DNA of 7,679 bases, from the NCBI GenBank assembly GCA_013002105.1, contig JABDKS010000600.1, positions 1 through 7,679 of the forward strand. Reading direction: 5' to 3'. The DNA comes from Pirellulaceae bacterium. Lineage in GTDB: Bacteria > Planctomycetota > Planctomycetia > Pirellulales > Pirellulaceae. The notes beneath the pieces are model-generated. The model had not been told where the DNA came from, did not search any database, and worked only from the letters and a program-made list of their open reading frames with translations. Shown here one piece after another: positions 1-7,679 of this stretch (the first letter of the stretch is position 1; the number at the start of each line of letters is the position of its first letter). A program made the translations under genes and the position numbers.

Positions 1-42
1 GGACTCGCGCTGAACATGCAGCTCGAAAAGCGACCGATCTAG
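1..42 (+). CDS. rpoB: RNA polymerase beta subunit, 3' end only
   Basis: Only the last 13 codons and the TAG stop (40-42) are inside the window. They read GLALNMQLEKRPI in the frame starting at base 1. RpoB proteins end with a short segment in which a 'LGLNI/ALNM-Leu-Glu' motif follows the last conserved helix, and the gene lies directly upstream of a complete rpoC, the almost universal rpoB-rpoC order. RpoB carries the rifampicin-binding and part of the active-site architecture of RNA polymerase, but none of that is visible here. The assignment rests on this short peptide plus synteny. The remainder lies upstream of base 1. Confidence 0.8.
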   Translation, partial: GLALNMQLEKRPI

Positions 43-56
43 ATAGGCATGATTTA

Positions 57-80
57 TCGCAGCGGGACCACTCGCTGCGA
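57..80 (+). other. Stem-loop 1 in the rpoB-rpoC spacer
   Basis: A perfect 8-bp inverted repeat (TCGCAGCG at 57-64, CGCTGCGA at 73-80) encloses an 8-nt loop. It starts 14 nt after the rpoB stop. No T-run follows, so it is not a standard intrinsic terminator. It could be an mRNA processing or stabilising element in the rpoBC transcript, but that role is inferred. Confidence 0.45.
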
Positions 81-148
81 AGGCGGGCAAATGATTCGTC
101 CGCGTGAACCTGTGATCGACACGTTTGCAAACAGACAGAACCGTACAT

Positions 149-167
149 GACGACGCGATCCGTCGTC
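149..167 (+). other. Stem-loop 2 in the rpoB-rpoC spacer
   Basis: A perfect 7-bp inverted repeat (GACGACG at 149-155, CGTCGTC at 161-167) has a 5-nt loop CGATC. It is followed by CACTTTAACA, without a T-run directly after the stem, so termination is unlikely. It is the second of three hairpins between rpoB and rpoC. Confidence 0.4.
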
Positions 168-194
168 CACTTTAACACTCCACCTAAGTCTCCC

Positions 195-209
195 TCGGCT
201 TTTTGCCGA
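195..209 (+). other. Stem-loop 3 next to the rpoC ribosome binding site
   Basis: A short 5-bp inverted repeat (TCGGC at 195-199, GCCGA at 205-209) has a TTTTT loop. It ends 5 nt before the AGGAG site of rpoC, so it could affect ribosome access. It is short enough that a chance occurrence cannot be excluded. Confidence 0.3.
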
Positions 210-214
210 ACTAC

Positions 215-219
215 AGGAG
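215..219 (+). promoter_or_regulatory. Ribosome binding site of rpoC
   Basis: AGGAG lies 9 nt before the ATG at 229. It is the clearest Shine-Dalgarno sequence in the window, and it fixes the rpoC start together with the conserved N-terminal residues that follow. Confidence 0.75.
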
Positions 220-228
220 CCCTGATTT

Positions 229-3200
229 ATGTCGATTGGCGAAACCAGTAACTACGATCGCATTAACGACTACGCGTCGGTCCGAATTTCTTTGGCTCGA
301 CCGCAAGACATCAAAAGTTGGTCGTTTGGCGAAGTAAAGAAGCCAGAAACGATCAACTATCGAACCTATCGTCCTGAGAAAGACGGTTTGTTCTGTGAAC
401 GCATTTTCGGCCCTGAAAAGGACTGGGAGTGTGCCTGCGGTAAGTACCGTGGAATGAAATACAAGGGCATGATCTGTGACCGCTGTGGTGTCAAAGTCAC
501 GCACAGTCGTGTTCGTCGCAAGCGAATGGGTCACATCGAATTGGCCGCGCCGATCGTCCACATCTGGTTCTTCAAAGCGATGCCGTCGCGGTTGGGTAAC
601 TTGTTGGCGATGAAGACCAGTTCGCTTGAGAAGGTGATCTATTTCCAAGATTACGTCGTGATCGATCCGGGCACGACCGAATTGGAACCGCAGCAGTTGT
701 TGACCGAAGAAGAGTACCGTGCTGCCCGTCAGCAATATGGTGCTGGTTCGTTCGATGCGGACATGGGCGCCGAAGCGGTTCGCAAACTGCTGAACAAGTT
801 GGATTTGGTCACGTTGTCCGAGCAACTGCGTGTTGACTTAGAAGAAACCGGCAGCAAGCAGAAGAAAAAGGACCTGATCAATCGTCTGAAGATCGTCGAA
901 GCAATTCGCGACAGCGACAATCGTCCTGAATGGATGATCTTGGATGTGATCCCGGTCATTCCGCCCGATTTGCGTCCGCTCGTTCTGTTGGATAGCGGCA
1001 ACTTTGCCACAAGTGACTTGAACGATCTGTATCGTCGGATCATCAACCGAAATAACCGTCTGCGCAAGCTTGTCGATTTGAATGCGCCCGAAGTCATCAT
1101 TCGTAATGAAAAACGAATGTTGCAACAGTCCGTCGATGCGTTGTTTGACAACAACCGCTGCAAGCGACCTGTGTTGGGATCGTCGAATCGTCCGCTGAAA
1201 TCGCTGACCGACATGATCAAGGGTAAGCAGGGACGATTCCGCGAAAACCTGTTGGGCAAACGTGTGGATTACTCGGCACGTTCGGTAATTGTGGTGGGTC
1301 CCCGTTTGAAACTACACCAATGCGGTCTGCCTAAAAAGATCGCGTTGGAGTTGTATCAGCCGTTCATCATTCGCCGTTTGAAAGAACTGGGGCACGCCGA
1401 CACGATCAAGTCGGCCAAAAAGATGCTCGAGCGTAAGGACGAAGAGGTTTGGGATATTTTGGAGCAGGTGATTCGCAATCACCCGGTTCTGCTCAACCGT
1501 GCCCCGACGCTTCACCGGATGGGCATCCAAGCCTTTGAGCCGACCCTGGTCGAAGGCAACGCGATCAACCTGCACCCGTTGGTCTGCAAGGGTTTCAACG
1601 CTGACTTTGACGGTGACCAGATGGCCGTCCACTTGCCGCTTTCGATCGAGGCGCAAGTCGAGGCTCACACGTTGATGATGAGTACGAACAATGTGTTCGC
1701 ACCGTCCAACGGTAAACCGATCATGAGTCCTTCGCAGGACATCGTGATGGGATGCTATTACACAACGTTGGAGCTGCCCGATCAAAAGGGCGAAGGCATG
1801 GTCTTCTCCGGCTACGACGAAGCGGATACGGCGATGGCCCAAGGCGTCGTGCAGTTGCACAGCAAGGTCAAGATGCGGATGCCGAAGTTCCAGAAACTGA
1901 AAACCGAGGATGATAGCGGCGTTTACGGCGCGGTGATCGATACCACACCTGGGCGAATTCGCTTTAACGAAATGCTTCCCGACGGGATGGATTTCTACAA
2001 CCAAGCGATGCGCAGTGGTGACTTGGCCGGCGTGATCAGTGACTGCTATCAGCGTCTGGGTCGTCGCGCGACCATTCACCTGCTTGATGACATGATGCAG
2101 ATGGGTTTCCGCGAATCGACTCGCAGCGGTCTATCCTTCGCAACCGATGACTTGGTGACTCCGGACACCAAGGCGTCGTTTATCAAAGACGCCGAAAAGT
2201 CCGTGATGAAACACCGCAAAGCGTACGATCGCGGTCTGATGACCGGTGACGAACGCTACAACCTGGTTTTGGACGAATGGACCAATGCTCGCGAGTTAAT
2301 CACCAAGGACATGATGAAGGCGATGGAGAACGACGTTCGCGAAGGCGGATGGTACGTCAATCCTGTGTTCTTGATGTCACACTCGGGTGCTCGTGGTGGT
2401 ATCGAACAAATTCGTCAGTTGGCCGGTATGCGAGGTCTGATGGCCAAGCCAACCGGTGAGATTATCGAGACGCCAATTAAAGCGAACTTCCGCGAAGGTT
2501 TGTCGGTGCTGGAGTATTTCAGTTCGACGCACGGTGCACGTAAGGGGCTGGCTGATACGGCACTGAAAACGGCCGACAGTGGTTACTTGACTCGAAAACT
2601 GGCCGATGTCGCGCAGAACGTTGTGATCACAATGGAAGATTGCGGGACCACCCAAGGTATCACCAAGGGTGTGGTTTATCGCGGCGAGAAAGTCGAAGTT
2701 CGATTGGCCGATTCGATCAACGGTCGGGTCAGTCGACAGAGCGTCGTCAATCCCGTGACCGACGAAGTGATCGTTGCCGAAAGCGAAATGATCACGCCAG
2801 ATATTGCCCGCAAGATCGAAGGCATGGGCTTGGAAAAAATCCAAGTCCGTACACCGATGACTTGTGACGCGCCGTTGGGCGTCTGTCGTCGCTGTTACGG
2901 AATGGATATGTCCACCGGTGCGATGGTCGAAGAAGGCATGGCGGTCGGCATCATCGCCGCACAGAGTATCGGTGAACCTGGTACCCAGTTGACCATGCGT
3001 ACGTTCCACATCGGTGGTAGCGTTAGCAAGACGATGGAAGAGTCGGACATCAAGAGCAAGAAGTCAGGTGAAGTTCGGCTGACTCGAATGCGGGCAGTGC
3101 GGAACACTGATGGCAAGAACATCGTGCTGACGCGAAACGGCGAAATCGCTCTGGTGGATGATCGCGGTCGTGAAATCGAATCCTACGCGGTACCCACCGG

Positions 3201-5229
3201 TGCCATGTTGATGGTCGAAGAGGGCGATCAGGTCAAAGAAGGTCAAATCCTGTGCGAGTGGAACCCGTACAGCGTGCCGATTCTGTCGGAGGTCGAAGGA
3301 CAGATCCGATTTGAGGACGTTGTCGAAGGCGAAACGATGCGTCAGGAACGCGAGCCGAGCGGTAACATTCGTACTTTGATCATTGATCACAAAGGTGATC
3401 TGCACCCGCAGATTGTCGTCGAAGACAACACGGGCAAAGCATTGGATGTTCAGTTCTTACCCGAACGGGCCATGATCATGGTCAAAGACGGCGCGAAGAT
3501 TCGACCCGGTATGGTGCTCGCCGAAATGCCACGGGAAACCGGCGGTGTCTCGGATATTACAGGTGGTCTGCCGCGAGTGACGGAGATCTTTGAGGCTCGT
3601 AAGCCGAAAGATCCTGCCGTGATCGCGGAAGTCGACGGAGAAGTCGAAATCTTGGCCGAGAAGAAACGGGGCAAGATGACGATTGTTGTCCGTAGCGAAT
3701 CGGGTATCGAACGTGAACACATGGTGCCACACGGAAAACACTTCCTGGTCCACACTGGCGATATCGTCAAAGCCGGTCAGGCACTCGTCGAAGGCCCGTT
3801 GGTTCCCCACGACATCTTGCGTGTCTCGGGCGAAGAAGCCGTGCAGCAATACCTGCTTCACGAAATCCAGCAGGTCTATCAATCGCAGCGGGTGGAGATC
3901 AACGACAAGCACTGTGAGATCATCATTGCTCGCATGTTGCGTAAGGTCAAAATCGAAAACCCAGGCGACACCAACTTGTTGCCAGGCTTGGTGATGGACC
4001 GATTCCAGTTCCGCAAAGCCAATCAAGAATTGGGTGATTGCATCAAGATCGCCAACCCAGGCGACAGCGATTACACCGAAGGGACGATCATTCCCAAGGA
4101 AGCGTTCGAGCAAACCAATGCTCAAATCGAAGCACTTGGTGGGACGCCCGCCAAAGGCAAGCGACCCAAACGGGCAACCGCCAGTACGCAGTTGTTGGGG
4201 ATTACCAAGGCGGCAGTTCAGTCCAACAGTTTCATCAGTGCGGCGTCGTTCCAAGAAACGACTAAGGTGCTGACCGAAGCCGCGTTGGCTGGCAAGGTCG
4301 ACAAGTTGGTCGGGCTCAAAGAGAACGTGATCTTGGGTCATTTGATTCCTGCCGGTACCGGTTTCCGAATCTTCCAAGAATCGGAAGTCAATTATCGTCG
4401 CGAAGCGCTCGAAGAGTTGGCTGCTGCACCGGTCAATACGCTCGAGGAGAGTTTCCCATTGCTGAATGCTGACGATGGCGGATCGGCACCCCCAGCCAGT
4501 GGTGACGGCGGCGGATCGGCAGCTGCATTGATGTCGACATCGCCGGTGGCCACGCAACCGCCGGTGGCTGCCCAGCCCATCGAGCATCCGCCGGTGTCGC
4601 AAATGCAAGAGGCACCGACTCAGCAGATCGTGTCAGAACCCGTTGCCGATGATCCACCTGCCGCCGAGCCCGTGACCGAGGAGGTGGTTACACAGCAACC
4701 CCTTGCAGAGGCAACACCGGCAGTCGAATCGGATGACTTGACCAAGATCGAAGGGATCGGACCCAAGATCGCAGAGCATTTAAACGCATCGGGGATTTCG
4801 ACCTTCGCGCAACTGGCACAAGCGGATTCGCAACAACTGGCTGAGACGTTGGCGTCGGGTGGTTACGCTGCCCATGATCCTGGAACCTGGCCGCAGCAAT
4901 CGGCCATGGCTGCGGCAGGTGATTGGGATGCGTTGAAAAAGTGGCAGGACGAATTGGATGGTGGCAAACCGGTTGCGGCGCCTGATGATTTGACCAAGAT
5001 CGAAGGCATCGGACCCAAGGTTGCCGAACTTTTGAACAGCCACGGCATCGCATCGTTCGCCCAGTTGGCGACCACGTCGGCCGATCAGATCCAAGCGATC
5101 CTGACCGAAGCGGGTGGCATGGTGGCGAACATGAAGCCGGGAACATGGCCCAAGCAAGCCGAATTGGCTGCCAATGGACAATGGACCGAACTGAAGCAAT
5201 GGCAAGATGAATTGGACGGAGGCGTTTAG
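229..5229 (+). CDS. rpoC: DNA-directed RNA polymerase beta' subunit with a tandem helix-hairpin-helix tail
   Basis: RpoC (1666 aa) is the largest subunit of RNA polymerase and carries the catalytic magnesium site. The start ATG has AGGAG 9 nt upstream. Visible landmarks are: zinc site 1 with C68, C70, C83, C86; the [15 protein letters not shown] switch segment at 331-345; the active-site NADFDGD at 457-463 with D459, D461, D463; the bridge-helix region at about 755-800; zinc site 2 with C805, C879, C886, C889; and the trigger loop with M923 and H927. The trigger loop is split by an SI3-like insertion (about 938-1108, two barrel-like modules) and resumes at DITGGLPRV (1109). The usual C-terminal core ends near residue 1400 (LIPAGTG just before). 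E. coli RpoC has 1407 residues, so about 260 are extra. They form a Pro/Ala/Glu/Gln-rich linker (about 1405-1501) and two copies of an HhH domain (1502-1579, 1586-1665). The core is certain; the tail's function is unknown. Confidence 0.98.
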   Translation: MSIGETSNYDRINDYASVRISLARPQDIKSWSFGEVKKPETINYRTYRPEKDGLFCERIFGPEKDWECACGKYRGMKYKGMICDRCGVKVTHSRVRRKRMGHIELAAPIVHIWFFKAMPSRLGNLLAMKTSSLEKVIYFQDYVVIDPGTTELEPQQLLTEEEYRAARQQYGAGSFDADMGAEAVRKLLNKLDLVTLSEQLRVDLEETGSKQKKKDLINRLKIVEAIRDSDNRPEWMILDVIPVIPPDLRPLVLLDSGNFATSDLNDLYRRIINRNNRLRKLVDLNAPEVIIRNEKRMLQQSVDALFDNNRCKRPVLGSSNRPLKSLTDMIKGKQGRFRENLLGKRVDYSARSVIVVGPRLKLHQCGLPKKIALELYQPFIIRRLKELGHADTIKSAKKMLERKDEEVWDILEQVIRNHPVLLNRAPTLHRMGIQAFEPTLVEGNAINLHPLVCKGFNADFDGDQMAVHLPLSIEAQVEAHTLMMSTNNVFAPSNGKPIMSPSQDIVMGCYYTTLELPDQKGEGMVFSGYDEADTAMAQGVVQLHSKVKMRMPKFQKLKTEDDSGVYGAVIDTTPGRIRFNEMLPDGMDFYNQAMRSGDLAGVISDCYQRLGRRATIHLLDDMMQMGFRESTRSGLSFATDDLVTPDTKASFIKDAEKSVMKHRKAYDRGLMTGDERYNLVLDEWTNARELITKDMMKAMENDVREGGWYVNPVFLMSHSGARGGIEQIRQLAGMRGLMAKPTGEIIETPIKANFREGLSVLEYFSSTHGARKGLADTALKTADSGYLTRKLADVAQNVVITMEDCGTTQGITKGVVYRGEKVEVRLADSINGRVSRQSVVNPVTDEVIVAESEMITPDIARKIEGMGLEKIQVRTPMTCDAPLGVCRRCYGMDMSTGAMVEEGMAVGIIAAQSIGEPGTQLTMRTFHIGGSVSKTMEESDIKSKKSGEVRLTRMRAVRNTDGKNIVLTRNGEIALVDDRGREIESYAVPTGAMLMVEEGDQVKEGQILCEWNPYSVPILSEVEGQIRFEDVVEGETMRQEREPSGNIRTLIIDHKGDLHPQIVVEDNTGKALDVQFLPERAMIMVKDGAKIRPGMVLAEMPRETGGVSDITGGLPRVTEIFEARKPKDPAVIAEVDGEVEILAEKKRGKMTIVVRSESGIEREHMVPHGKHFLVHTGDIVKAGQALVEGPLVPHDILRVSGEEAVQQYLLHEIQQVYQSQRVEINDKHCEIIIARMLRKVKIENPGDTNLLPGLVMDRFQFRKANQELGDCIKIANPGDSDYTEGTIIPKEAFEQTNAQIEALGGTPAKGKRPKRATASTQLLGITKAAVQSNSFISAASFQETTKVLTEAALAGKVDKLVGLKENVILGHLIPAGTGFRIFQESEVNYRREALEELAAAPVNTLEESFPLLNADDGGSAPPASGDGGGSAAALMSTSPVATQPPVAAQPIEHPPVSQMQEAPTQQIVSEPVADDPPAAEPVTEEVVTQQPLAEATPAVESDDLTKIEGIGPKIAEHLNASGISTFAQLAQADSQQLAETLASGGYAAHDPGTWPQQSAMAAAGDWDALKKWQDELDGGKPVAAPDDLTKIEGIGPKVAELLNSHGIASFAQLATTSADQIQAILTEAGGMVANMKPGTWPKQAELAANGQWTELKQWQDELDGGV
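4441..4731 (+). other. Low-complexity linker region inside rpoC
   Basis: This part of rpoC encodes residues 1405-1501. They are dominated by Pro, Ala, Glu, Gln, Val and Ser, with a glycine-rich piece GDGGGSAAA near its start and few bulky aromatic residues. It is probably a disordered tether between the polymerase core and the two C-terminal helix-hairpin-helix domains. The frame stays open and keeps the codon style of the rest of the gene, so it is not a frameshift artefact. Confidence 0.75.
4732..4965 (+). repeat. Tandem HhH domain copy 1 at the RpoC C-terminus
   Basis: This encodes residues 1502-1579, from [12 protein letters not shown] to WQDELDGG. The IEGIGPK core (GIGPK at 1509-1513) is a classic helix-hairpin-helix signature, a fold that usually contacts the DNA or RNA backbone without sequence preference. 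The second half carries PGTWP and a W-x(5)-WQDELDGG ending. By-eye alignment with copy 2 gives about 46 identities over 78 positions. From memory, the same domain type is appended to ribosomal protein L21 in some Bacteroidota; that parallel is family knowledge and was not searched. Confidence 0.85.
4984..5223 (+). repeat. Tandem HhH domain copy 2 at the RpoC C-terminus
   Basis: This encodes residues 1586-1665, starting 84 codons after copy 1 and separated from it by KPVAAP. It has the same [12 protein letters not shown] opening (GIGPK at 1593-1597), FAQLA, PGTWP and WQDELDGG ending, with two extra residues before PGTWP. The 36 bases of the opening differ from copy 1 at only two synonymous positions, while the middle is clearly diverged. 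One residue (Val) follows before the stop. Confidence 0.85.
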
Positions 5230-5322
5230 ACGTCAGTCGTTTTGCAGATTCAGGTTGAACGGTCGTCAAGGTTCCGCAGGCACAGGTGGTCTCTTGCTCC
5301 GTTGCTTTGAAGAATAACTTTC

Positions 5323-5353
5323 AGCGGGCGAGAGTTTTACTCTCGCCCGTTTT
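5323..5353 (+). terminator. Intrinsic terminator after rpoC
   Basis: A perfect 10-bp GC-rich stem (CGGGCGAGAG at 5325-5334, CTCTCGCCCG at 5340-5349) encloses a loop TTTTA that can close by one further T-A pair. It is followed at once by TTTT (5350-5353). It lies about 95 nt after the rpoC stop and is the natural end of the rpoBC transcript. The other strand has no T-run after the stem, so it looks unidirectional. Confidence 0.88.
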
Positions 5354-5437
5354 GCATAGCCTCGTAGACAAAATAGTCGTTGCCAGCACCACGACAACAC
5401 GACGTGCGTAATCCGACGTACAAAACGAGTTGAATCG

Positions 5438-6904
5438 ATGACTTCGCGTGATCCGGCCGACTTGTTGCGGCGATACTTTGGCTATCCGAGTTTTCGCAAC
5501 AGCCAAGCAGCGATCATCGACCACGTGCTCAGCGGTCGTCATGCGATGGTCGTGATGCCGACCGGGATGGGAAAATCGATCTGTTATCAGATTCCCGCGC
5601 TAACGATCGATGCTTCGGCCGATGATGACCCGCATGCAGAATTGGTACTGGTTCTTTCGCCGCTGATTGCTTTGATGCACGATCAGGTCCATTCGTTAAC
5701 TGCGCGTGGGATCGACGCGGCATTTATCAATTCCTCGCTTGACCGCGAGACACGACAGCAACGTTATCGCGAAGTTCAACAGGGGCGATATCGGCTGTTG
5801 TACGTGACGCCGGAGCGTTTTCGCAAAGCAGAATTTGTGAATGTGATCTCGCGACGTCGCATCAAGCTTTTGGCCGTTGACGAAGCACACTGCGTCAGTC
5901 AGTGGGGGCACGATTTCCGTCCCGACTACACCCGGCTAGCGCAAATCCGTGATTCACTGGGCCATCCCACAACGATCGCGCTGACGGCAACGGCAACGGC
6001 GGAATGCCGTAGCGATATCTACGAGCAGCTTGGCATGGCGCGGGCCGACATTCGACTTTTCCATGAAGGCATCGATCGACCGAATCTGCAGCTGCAGGTT
6101 GAACCAGTGATCGACGAAGACATGAAAGTCGACGCCATTGGCCGAGCGATCACTCACGACCAGTACTCCGGCGGTAGCGTGATCGTTTACTTCTCGTTGA
6201 TCAAAACACTACAGCGTTTTAGCGATCGTTTGTTGGCTGATCAGATAGATCATGTTTGTTACCACGGTGATTTGCCGCGAAATGCTCGCCGGCGCGTGCA
6301 GAATGAATTCATGATCGGCGATGCGGACTTGGTCTTAGCCACGCCCGCGTTTGGAATGGGTGTCGACAAGGAAGACATTCGCGTCGTGATCCATGCCGAA
6401 ACGCCAGGATCGATCGAGTCGTACTACCAAGAGATCGGGCGGGCCGGTCGCGATGACCGTCCCAGTCTCTGCTTGTGGCTGTATGACCAAGCCGATTTGA
6501 TGACGCAGATGCAATTCATCGAATGGTCCAATCCCGACGCAGATTTTTACACGCGTGTTTACGAAACCATCCGCGAGCATCGGGACCAATGCGAAGCGTT
6601 CGGGCTGGACTGGTTGAATGGACGATTGCAAAAACGCAGCAAGCACGACCACCGCTTGTCCACCGCGATCGCGATGTTGGATCGTTACGGCGTGATTGCC
6701 GGGCCGAGACCGCCGGAGTGCTTTGATATCCTGACCCCGCTGGAAGAATATTTCCAAGACGCTCAAGCCTTGGCGGAAAAGAAGCGCCGCGACCAAGAGC
6801 GACTCTACGCGATGGTTCAATTGGCCGCCGAAACAGGTGATCGCAAGGAATTTTTGAATCAATATTTCCTGGGGGGTGAATCGTCTGAGCGGGCACTCGG
6901 GTGA
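5438..6904 (+). CDS. RecQ-family ATP-dependent DNA helicase, short form without zinc cysteines or HRDC
   Basis: This is a superfamily 2 helicase of 488 aa, likely unwinding DNA 3'-5' with ATP in repair or recombination. Motifs in order are: RecQ motif 0, YFGYPSFRNSQ (13-23); Walker A, MPTGMGKS (40-47, K46); SPLIALM (74-80); YVTPER (122-127); DEAH (148-151) followed by the RecQ-typical aromatic-rich loop CVSQWGHDFRP; ALTATAT (from 181); ATPAFGMGVDK (301-311); and the arginine-finger motif QEIGRAGRD (331-339). The C-terminal half is atypical. A segment with winged-helix character (about 370-430, STAIAMLDRYGVIAG) is followed by RLYAMVQ...DRKEFLNQYF (455-477), which resembles the helix pair of the RecQ zinc domain but has no cysteine cluster. 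There is no HRDC domain; E. coli RecQ is about 610 aa. The ATG at 5438 has only a weak upstream purine match, and no other in-frame ATG lies between it and the terminator. I leave the symbol empty because orthology to recQ proper is uncertain. Confidence 0.93.
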   Translation: MTSRDPADLLRRYFGYPSFRNSQAAIIDHVLSGRHAMVVMPTGMGKSICYQIPALTIDASADDDPHAELVLVLSPLIALMHDQVHSLTARGIDAAFINSSLDRETRQQRYREVQQGRYRLLYVTPERFRKAEFVNVISRRRIKLLAVDEAHCVSQWGHDFRPDYTRLAQIRDSLGHPTTIALTATATAECRSDIYEQLGMARADIRLFHEGIDRPNLQLQVEPVIDEDMKVDAIGRAITHDQYSGGSVIVYFSLIKTLQRFSDRLLADQIDHVCYHGDLPRNARRRVQNEFMIGDADLVLATPAFGMGVDKEDIRVVIHAETPGSIESYYQEIGRAGRDDRPSLCLWLYDQADLMTQMQFIEWSNPDADFYTRVYETIREHRDQCEAFGLDWLNGRLQKRSKHDHRLSTAIAMLDRYGVIAGPRPPECFDILTPLEEYFQDAQALAEKKRRDQERLYAMVQLAAETGDRKEFLNQYFLGGESSERALG

Positions 6905-7060
6905 GATTGATAGCCACACCGCTGTGTAGGCCATCCGTTCTGTGATTTCCGCGTCAAAACCGGGCTCAGAAGCCTACCGCAAGACGACCCCTGCGGGGTA
7001 TTCTGGGCGATTGCCCATCGCGAACACTTTGCCGAACAAAAACATCTGCCGCAACCAAGA
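6905..7060 (+). other. Spacer between the helicase gene and miaB
   Basis: This 156-nt stretch contains only weak inverted repeats, such as ACCCC-TGC-GGGGT (6987-6999) and GCGAT-TGCCC-ATCGC (7007-7021). None is followed by a T-run, so I see no convincing terminator for the helicase gene and no promoter I would defend for miaB. Read-through from the helicase gene into miaB is therefore possible. Confidence 0.5.
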
Positions 7061-7679
7061 ATGAACAAGCGAGTTTATATCAAGACCGTCGGCTGCCAGA
7101 TGAATGTGCTGGACAGCGAAATGGTGGTGGCCGATTTGAAACGCCACGGTTACACGGTCGTCGATACGCCTAAGGAAGCCGATTGTGTCTTGTACAACAC
7201 ATGCAGCGTGCGCGAACATGCCGAGGAAAAGGTCTATAGCGCACTGGGAAAGCTGCGGCAAGCCAAAGAGCATTCTCCCGAAAAAGTCATCGGCGTGATG
7301 GGCTGCATGGCTCAGAAAGACCAAGAGATCATCTTCAAGCGTGCTCCCTATGTCGACTTGGTTGTCGGGCCGGGGCAATTGCACACGATCCCTGGATTGT
7401 TGGAGAAGGTTCACGCGGGCGAAGGTCGACAGATGGCGGTGTCGCTGTCGCGCAAAGGGGGATCCCAGGCAACCATCGCCCGTAGTCACGAGACGTTTGA
7501 TCCGTTGCGCGACCCCGCGATGCGTCCGACCCCGTTTCAAGCGTACTTGAGAATTCAAATCGGTTGCGACAAGTTTTGTACCTACTGTGTGGTCCCCAAT
7601 ACTCGTGGTCCAGAACAGGGACGCGATCCTGCTCAAATCCTGTCCGAAGCGACGATTTTGGCCGATCAGGGCTGTCGCG
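7061..7679 (+). CDS. miaB: tRNA-2-methylthio-N6-dimethylallyladenosine synthase (MiaB), 5' part
   Basis: MiaB is a radical-SAM iron-sulfur enzyme that adds the 2-methylthio group to N6-isopentenyladenosine at position 37 of tRNAs reading UNN codons. The first 206 codons are present and the frame is still open at the window edge. The N-terminal methylthiotransferase domain shows the three auxiliary-cluster cysteines: C12 in KTVGCQMN, C48 in NTCSVRE and C82 in MGCMAQ. The radical-SAM triad is C169, C173, C176 in GCDKFCTYC, followed by VVPNTRGPEQ, where many MiaB proteins read VPYTRGRE. The rest of the radical-SAM barrel and the TRAM domain lie downstream. The ATG at 7061 is the only in-frame ATG after the in-frame stop at 6911-6913, and it starts the conserved KRVYIKTVGCQMN segment directly. 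No strong ribosome binding site precedes it. The related enzymes MtaB and RimO are less likely because GCQMNVLDSE and NTCSVRE match MiaB best. Confidence 0.95.
   Translation, partial: MNKRVYIKTVGCQMNVLDSEMVVADLKRHGYTVVDTPKEADCVLYNTCSVREHAEEKVYSALGKLRQAKEHSPEKVIGVMGCMAQKDQEIIFKRAPYVDLVVGPGQLHTIPGLLEKVHAGEGRQMAVSLSRKGGSQATIARSHETFDPLRDPAMRPTPFQAYLRIQIGCDKFCTYCVVPNTRGPEQGRDPAQILSEATILADQGCR

Noticed and set aside
49..150. A 33-codon + strand ORF starting with ATG in the rpoB-rpoC spacer.
   Set aside because: It has no ribosome binding site and no recognisable protein character, and it overlaps two hairpins. An ORF this short is expected by chance.
211..825. A 204-codon open frame antisense to the start of rpoC.
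   Set aside because: It is opposite the N-terminal zinc-site coding region and shows no motif or promoter.
1312..2079. A 255-codon open frame antisense to the rpoC active-site region.
   Set aside because: It is a mirror of one of the most conserved parts of rpoC and has no domain, start context or regulatory support of its own.
3457..4608. A 383-codon open frame antisense to rpoC.
   Set aside because: It lies wholly opposite conserved rpoC codons. Its translation is rich in His, Arg, Gln and Phe with no recognisable motif, as expected from the complement of this codon bias.
4441..5229. The possibility that the RpoC tail is a separate downstream gene joined by a sequencing error.
   Set aside because: The frame is continuous from the conserved core through the linker and repeats with the same codon style, no start with a ribosome binding site precedes the repeats, and the terminator follows only after the tail.
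4688..5269. A 193-codon antisense open frame over the repeat tail of rpoC.
   Set aside because: It is rich in Pro, Arg, Ser and Trp as a by-product of the repeated tail codons. The + strand frame is continuous with rpoC and has clear domain structure.
5354..5437. A possible sigma-70-type promoter for the helicase gene, with TTGCCA at 5380-5385.
   Set aside because: No acceptable -10 hexamer lies at normal spacing, so I do not call it.
6987..6999. A short GC hairpin ACCCC-TGC-GGGGT as a possible terminator of the helicase gene.
   Set aside because: The stem has only 5 bp and is followed by ATTCTGGG rather than a T-run.
6974..7636. A 220-codon open frame antisense to miaB.
   Set aside because: The + strand frame encodes all six expected MiaB cysteines. 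The antisense frame has no recognisable domain.

Overview
The window is ordinary bacterial core-genome DNA, GC moderately above half, with all real genes on the + strand. It holds the last codons of rpoB, a complete rpoC with an unusual C-terminal extension, a complete gene for a short RecQ-type DNA helicase, and the first 206 codons of miaB. I see no mobile element, CRISPR array, rRNA or tRNA gene. The protein sequences suggest a planctomycete, probably of the Pirellulales/Rhodopirellula type. This rests on the Pirellulales-like wording of MiaB (for example VVPNTRGPEQGR after the radical-SAM cysteines), the RpoC tail domain, and weak Shine-Dalgarno sites on two of the three visible starts. 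It is an inference from remembered family sequences, not a search result.

Layout: bases 1-42 are the 3' end of rpoB. Bases 43-228 are a 186-nt rpoB-rpoC spacer carrying three small perfect stem-loops, the last just before a good AGGAG ribosome binding site. Bases 229-5229 encode the RNA polymerase beta' subunit (1666 aa). All catalytic and zinc-binding landmarks sit at nearly the Escherichia coli positions. The protein then continues about 260 residues past the usual end, with a Pro/Ala/Glu-rich linker and two tandem copies of an approximately 80-residue helix-hairpin-helix domain. A strong intrinsic terminator (5323-5353) closes the rpoBC unit. Bases 5438-6904 encode a 488-aa RecQ-family helicase without a cysteine zinc site or HRDC domain. 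After a 156-nt spacer without a clear terminator, miaB (tRNA methylthiotransferase) starts at 7061 and runs off the window.

RpoB and RpoC form the catalytic core of RNA polymerase. The helicase and MiaB belong to unrelated pathways (DNA repair/recombination and tRNA modification) and are probably transcribed separately from rpoBC. The most interesting feature is the tandem helix-hairpin-helix tail on beta'. The second is the rearranged, cysteine-free C-terminal half of the RecQ-like helicase.
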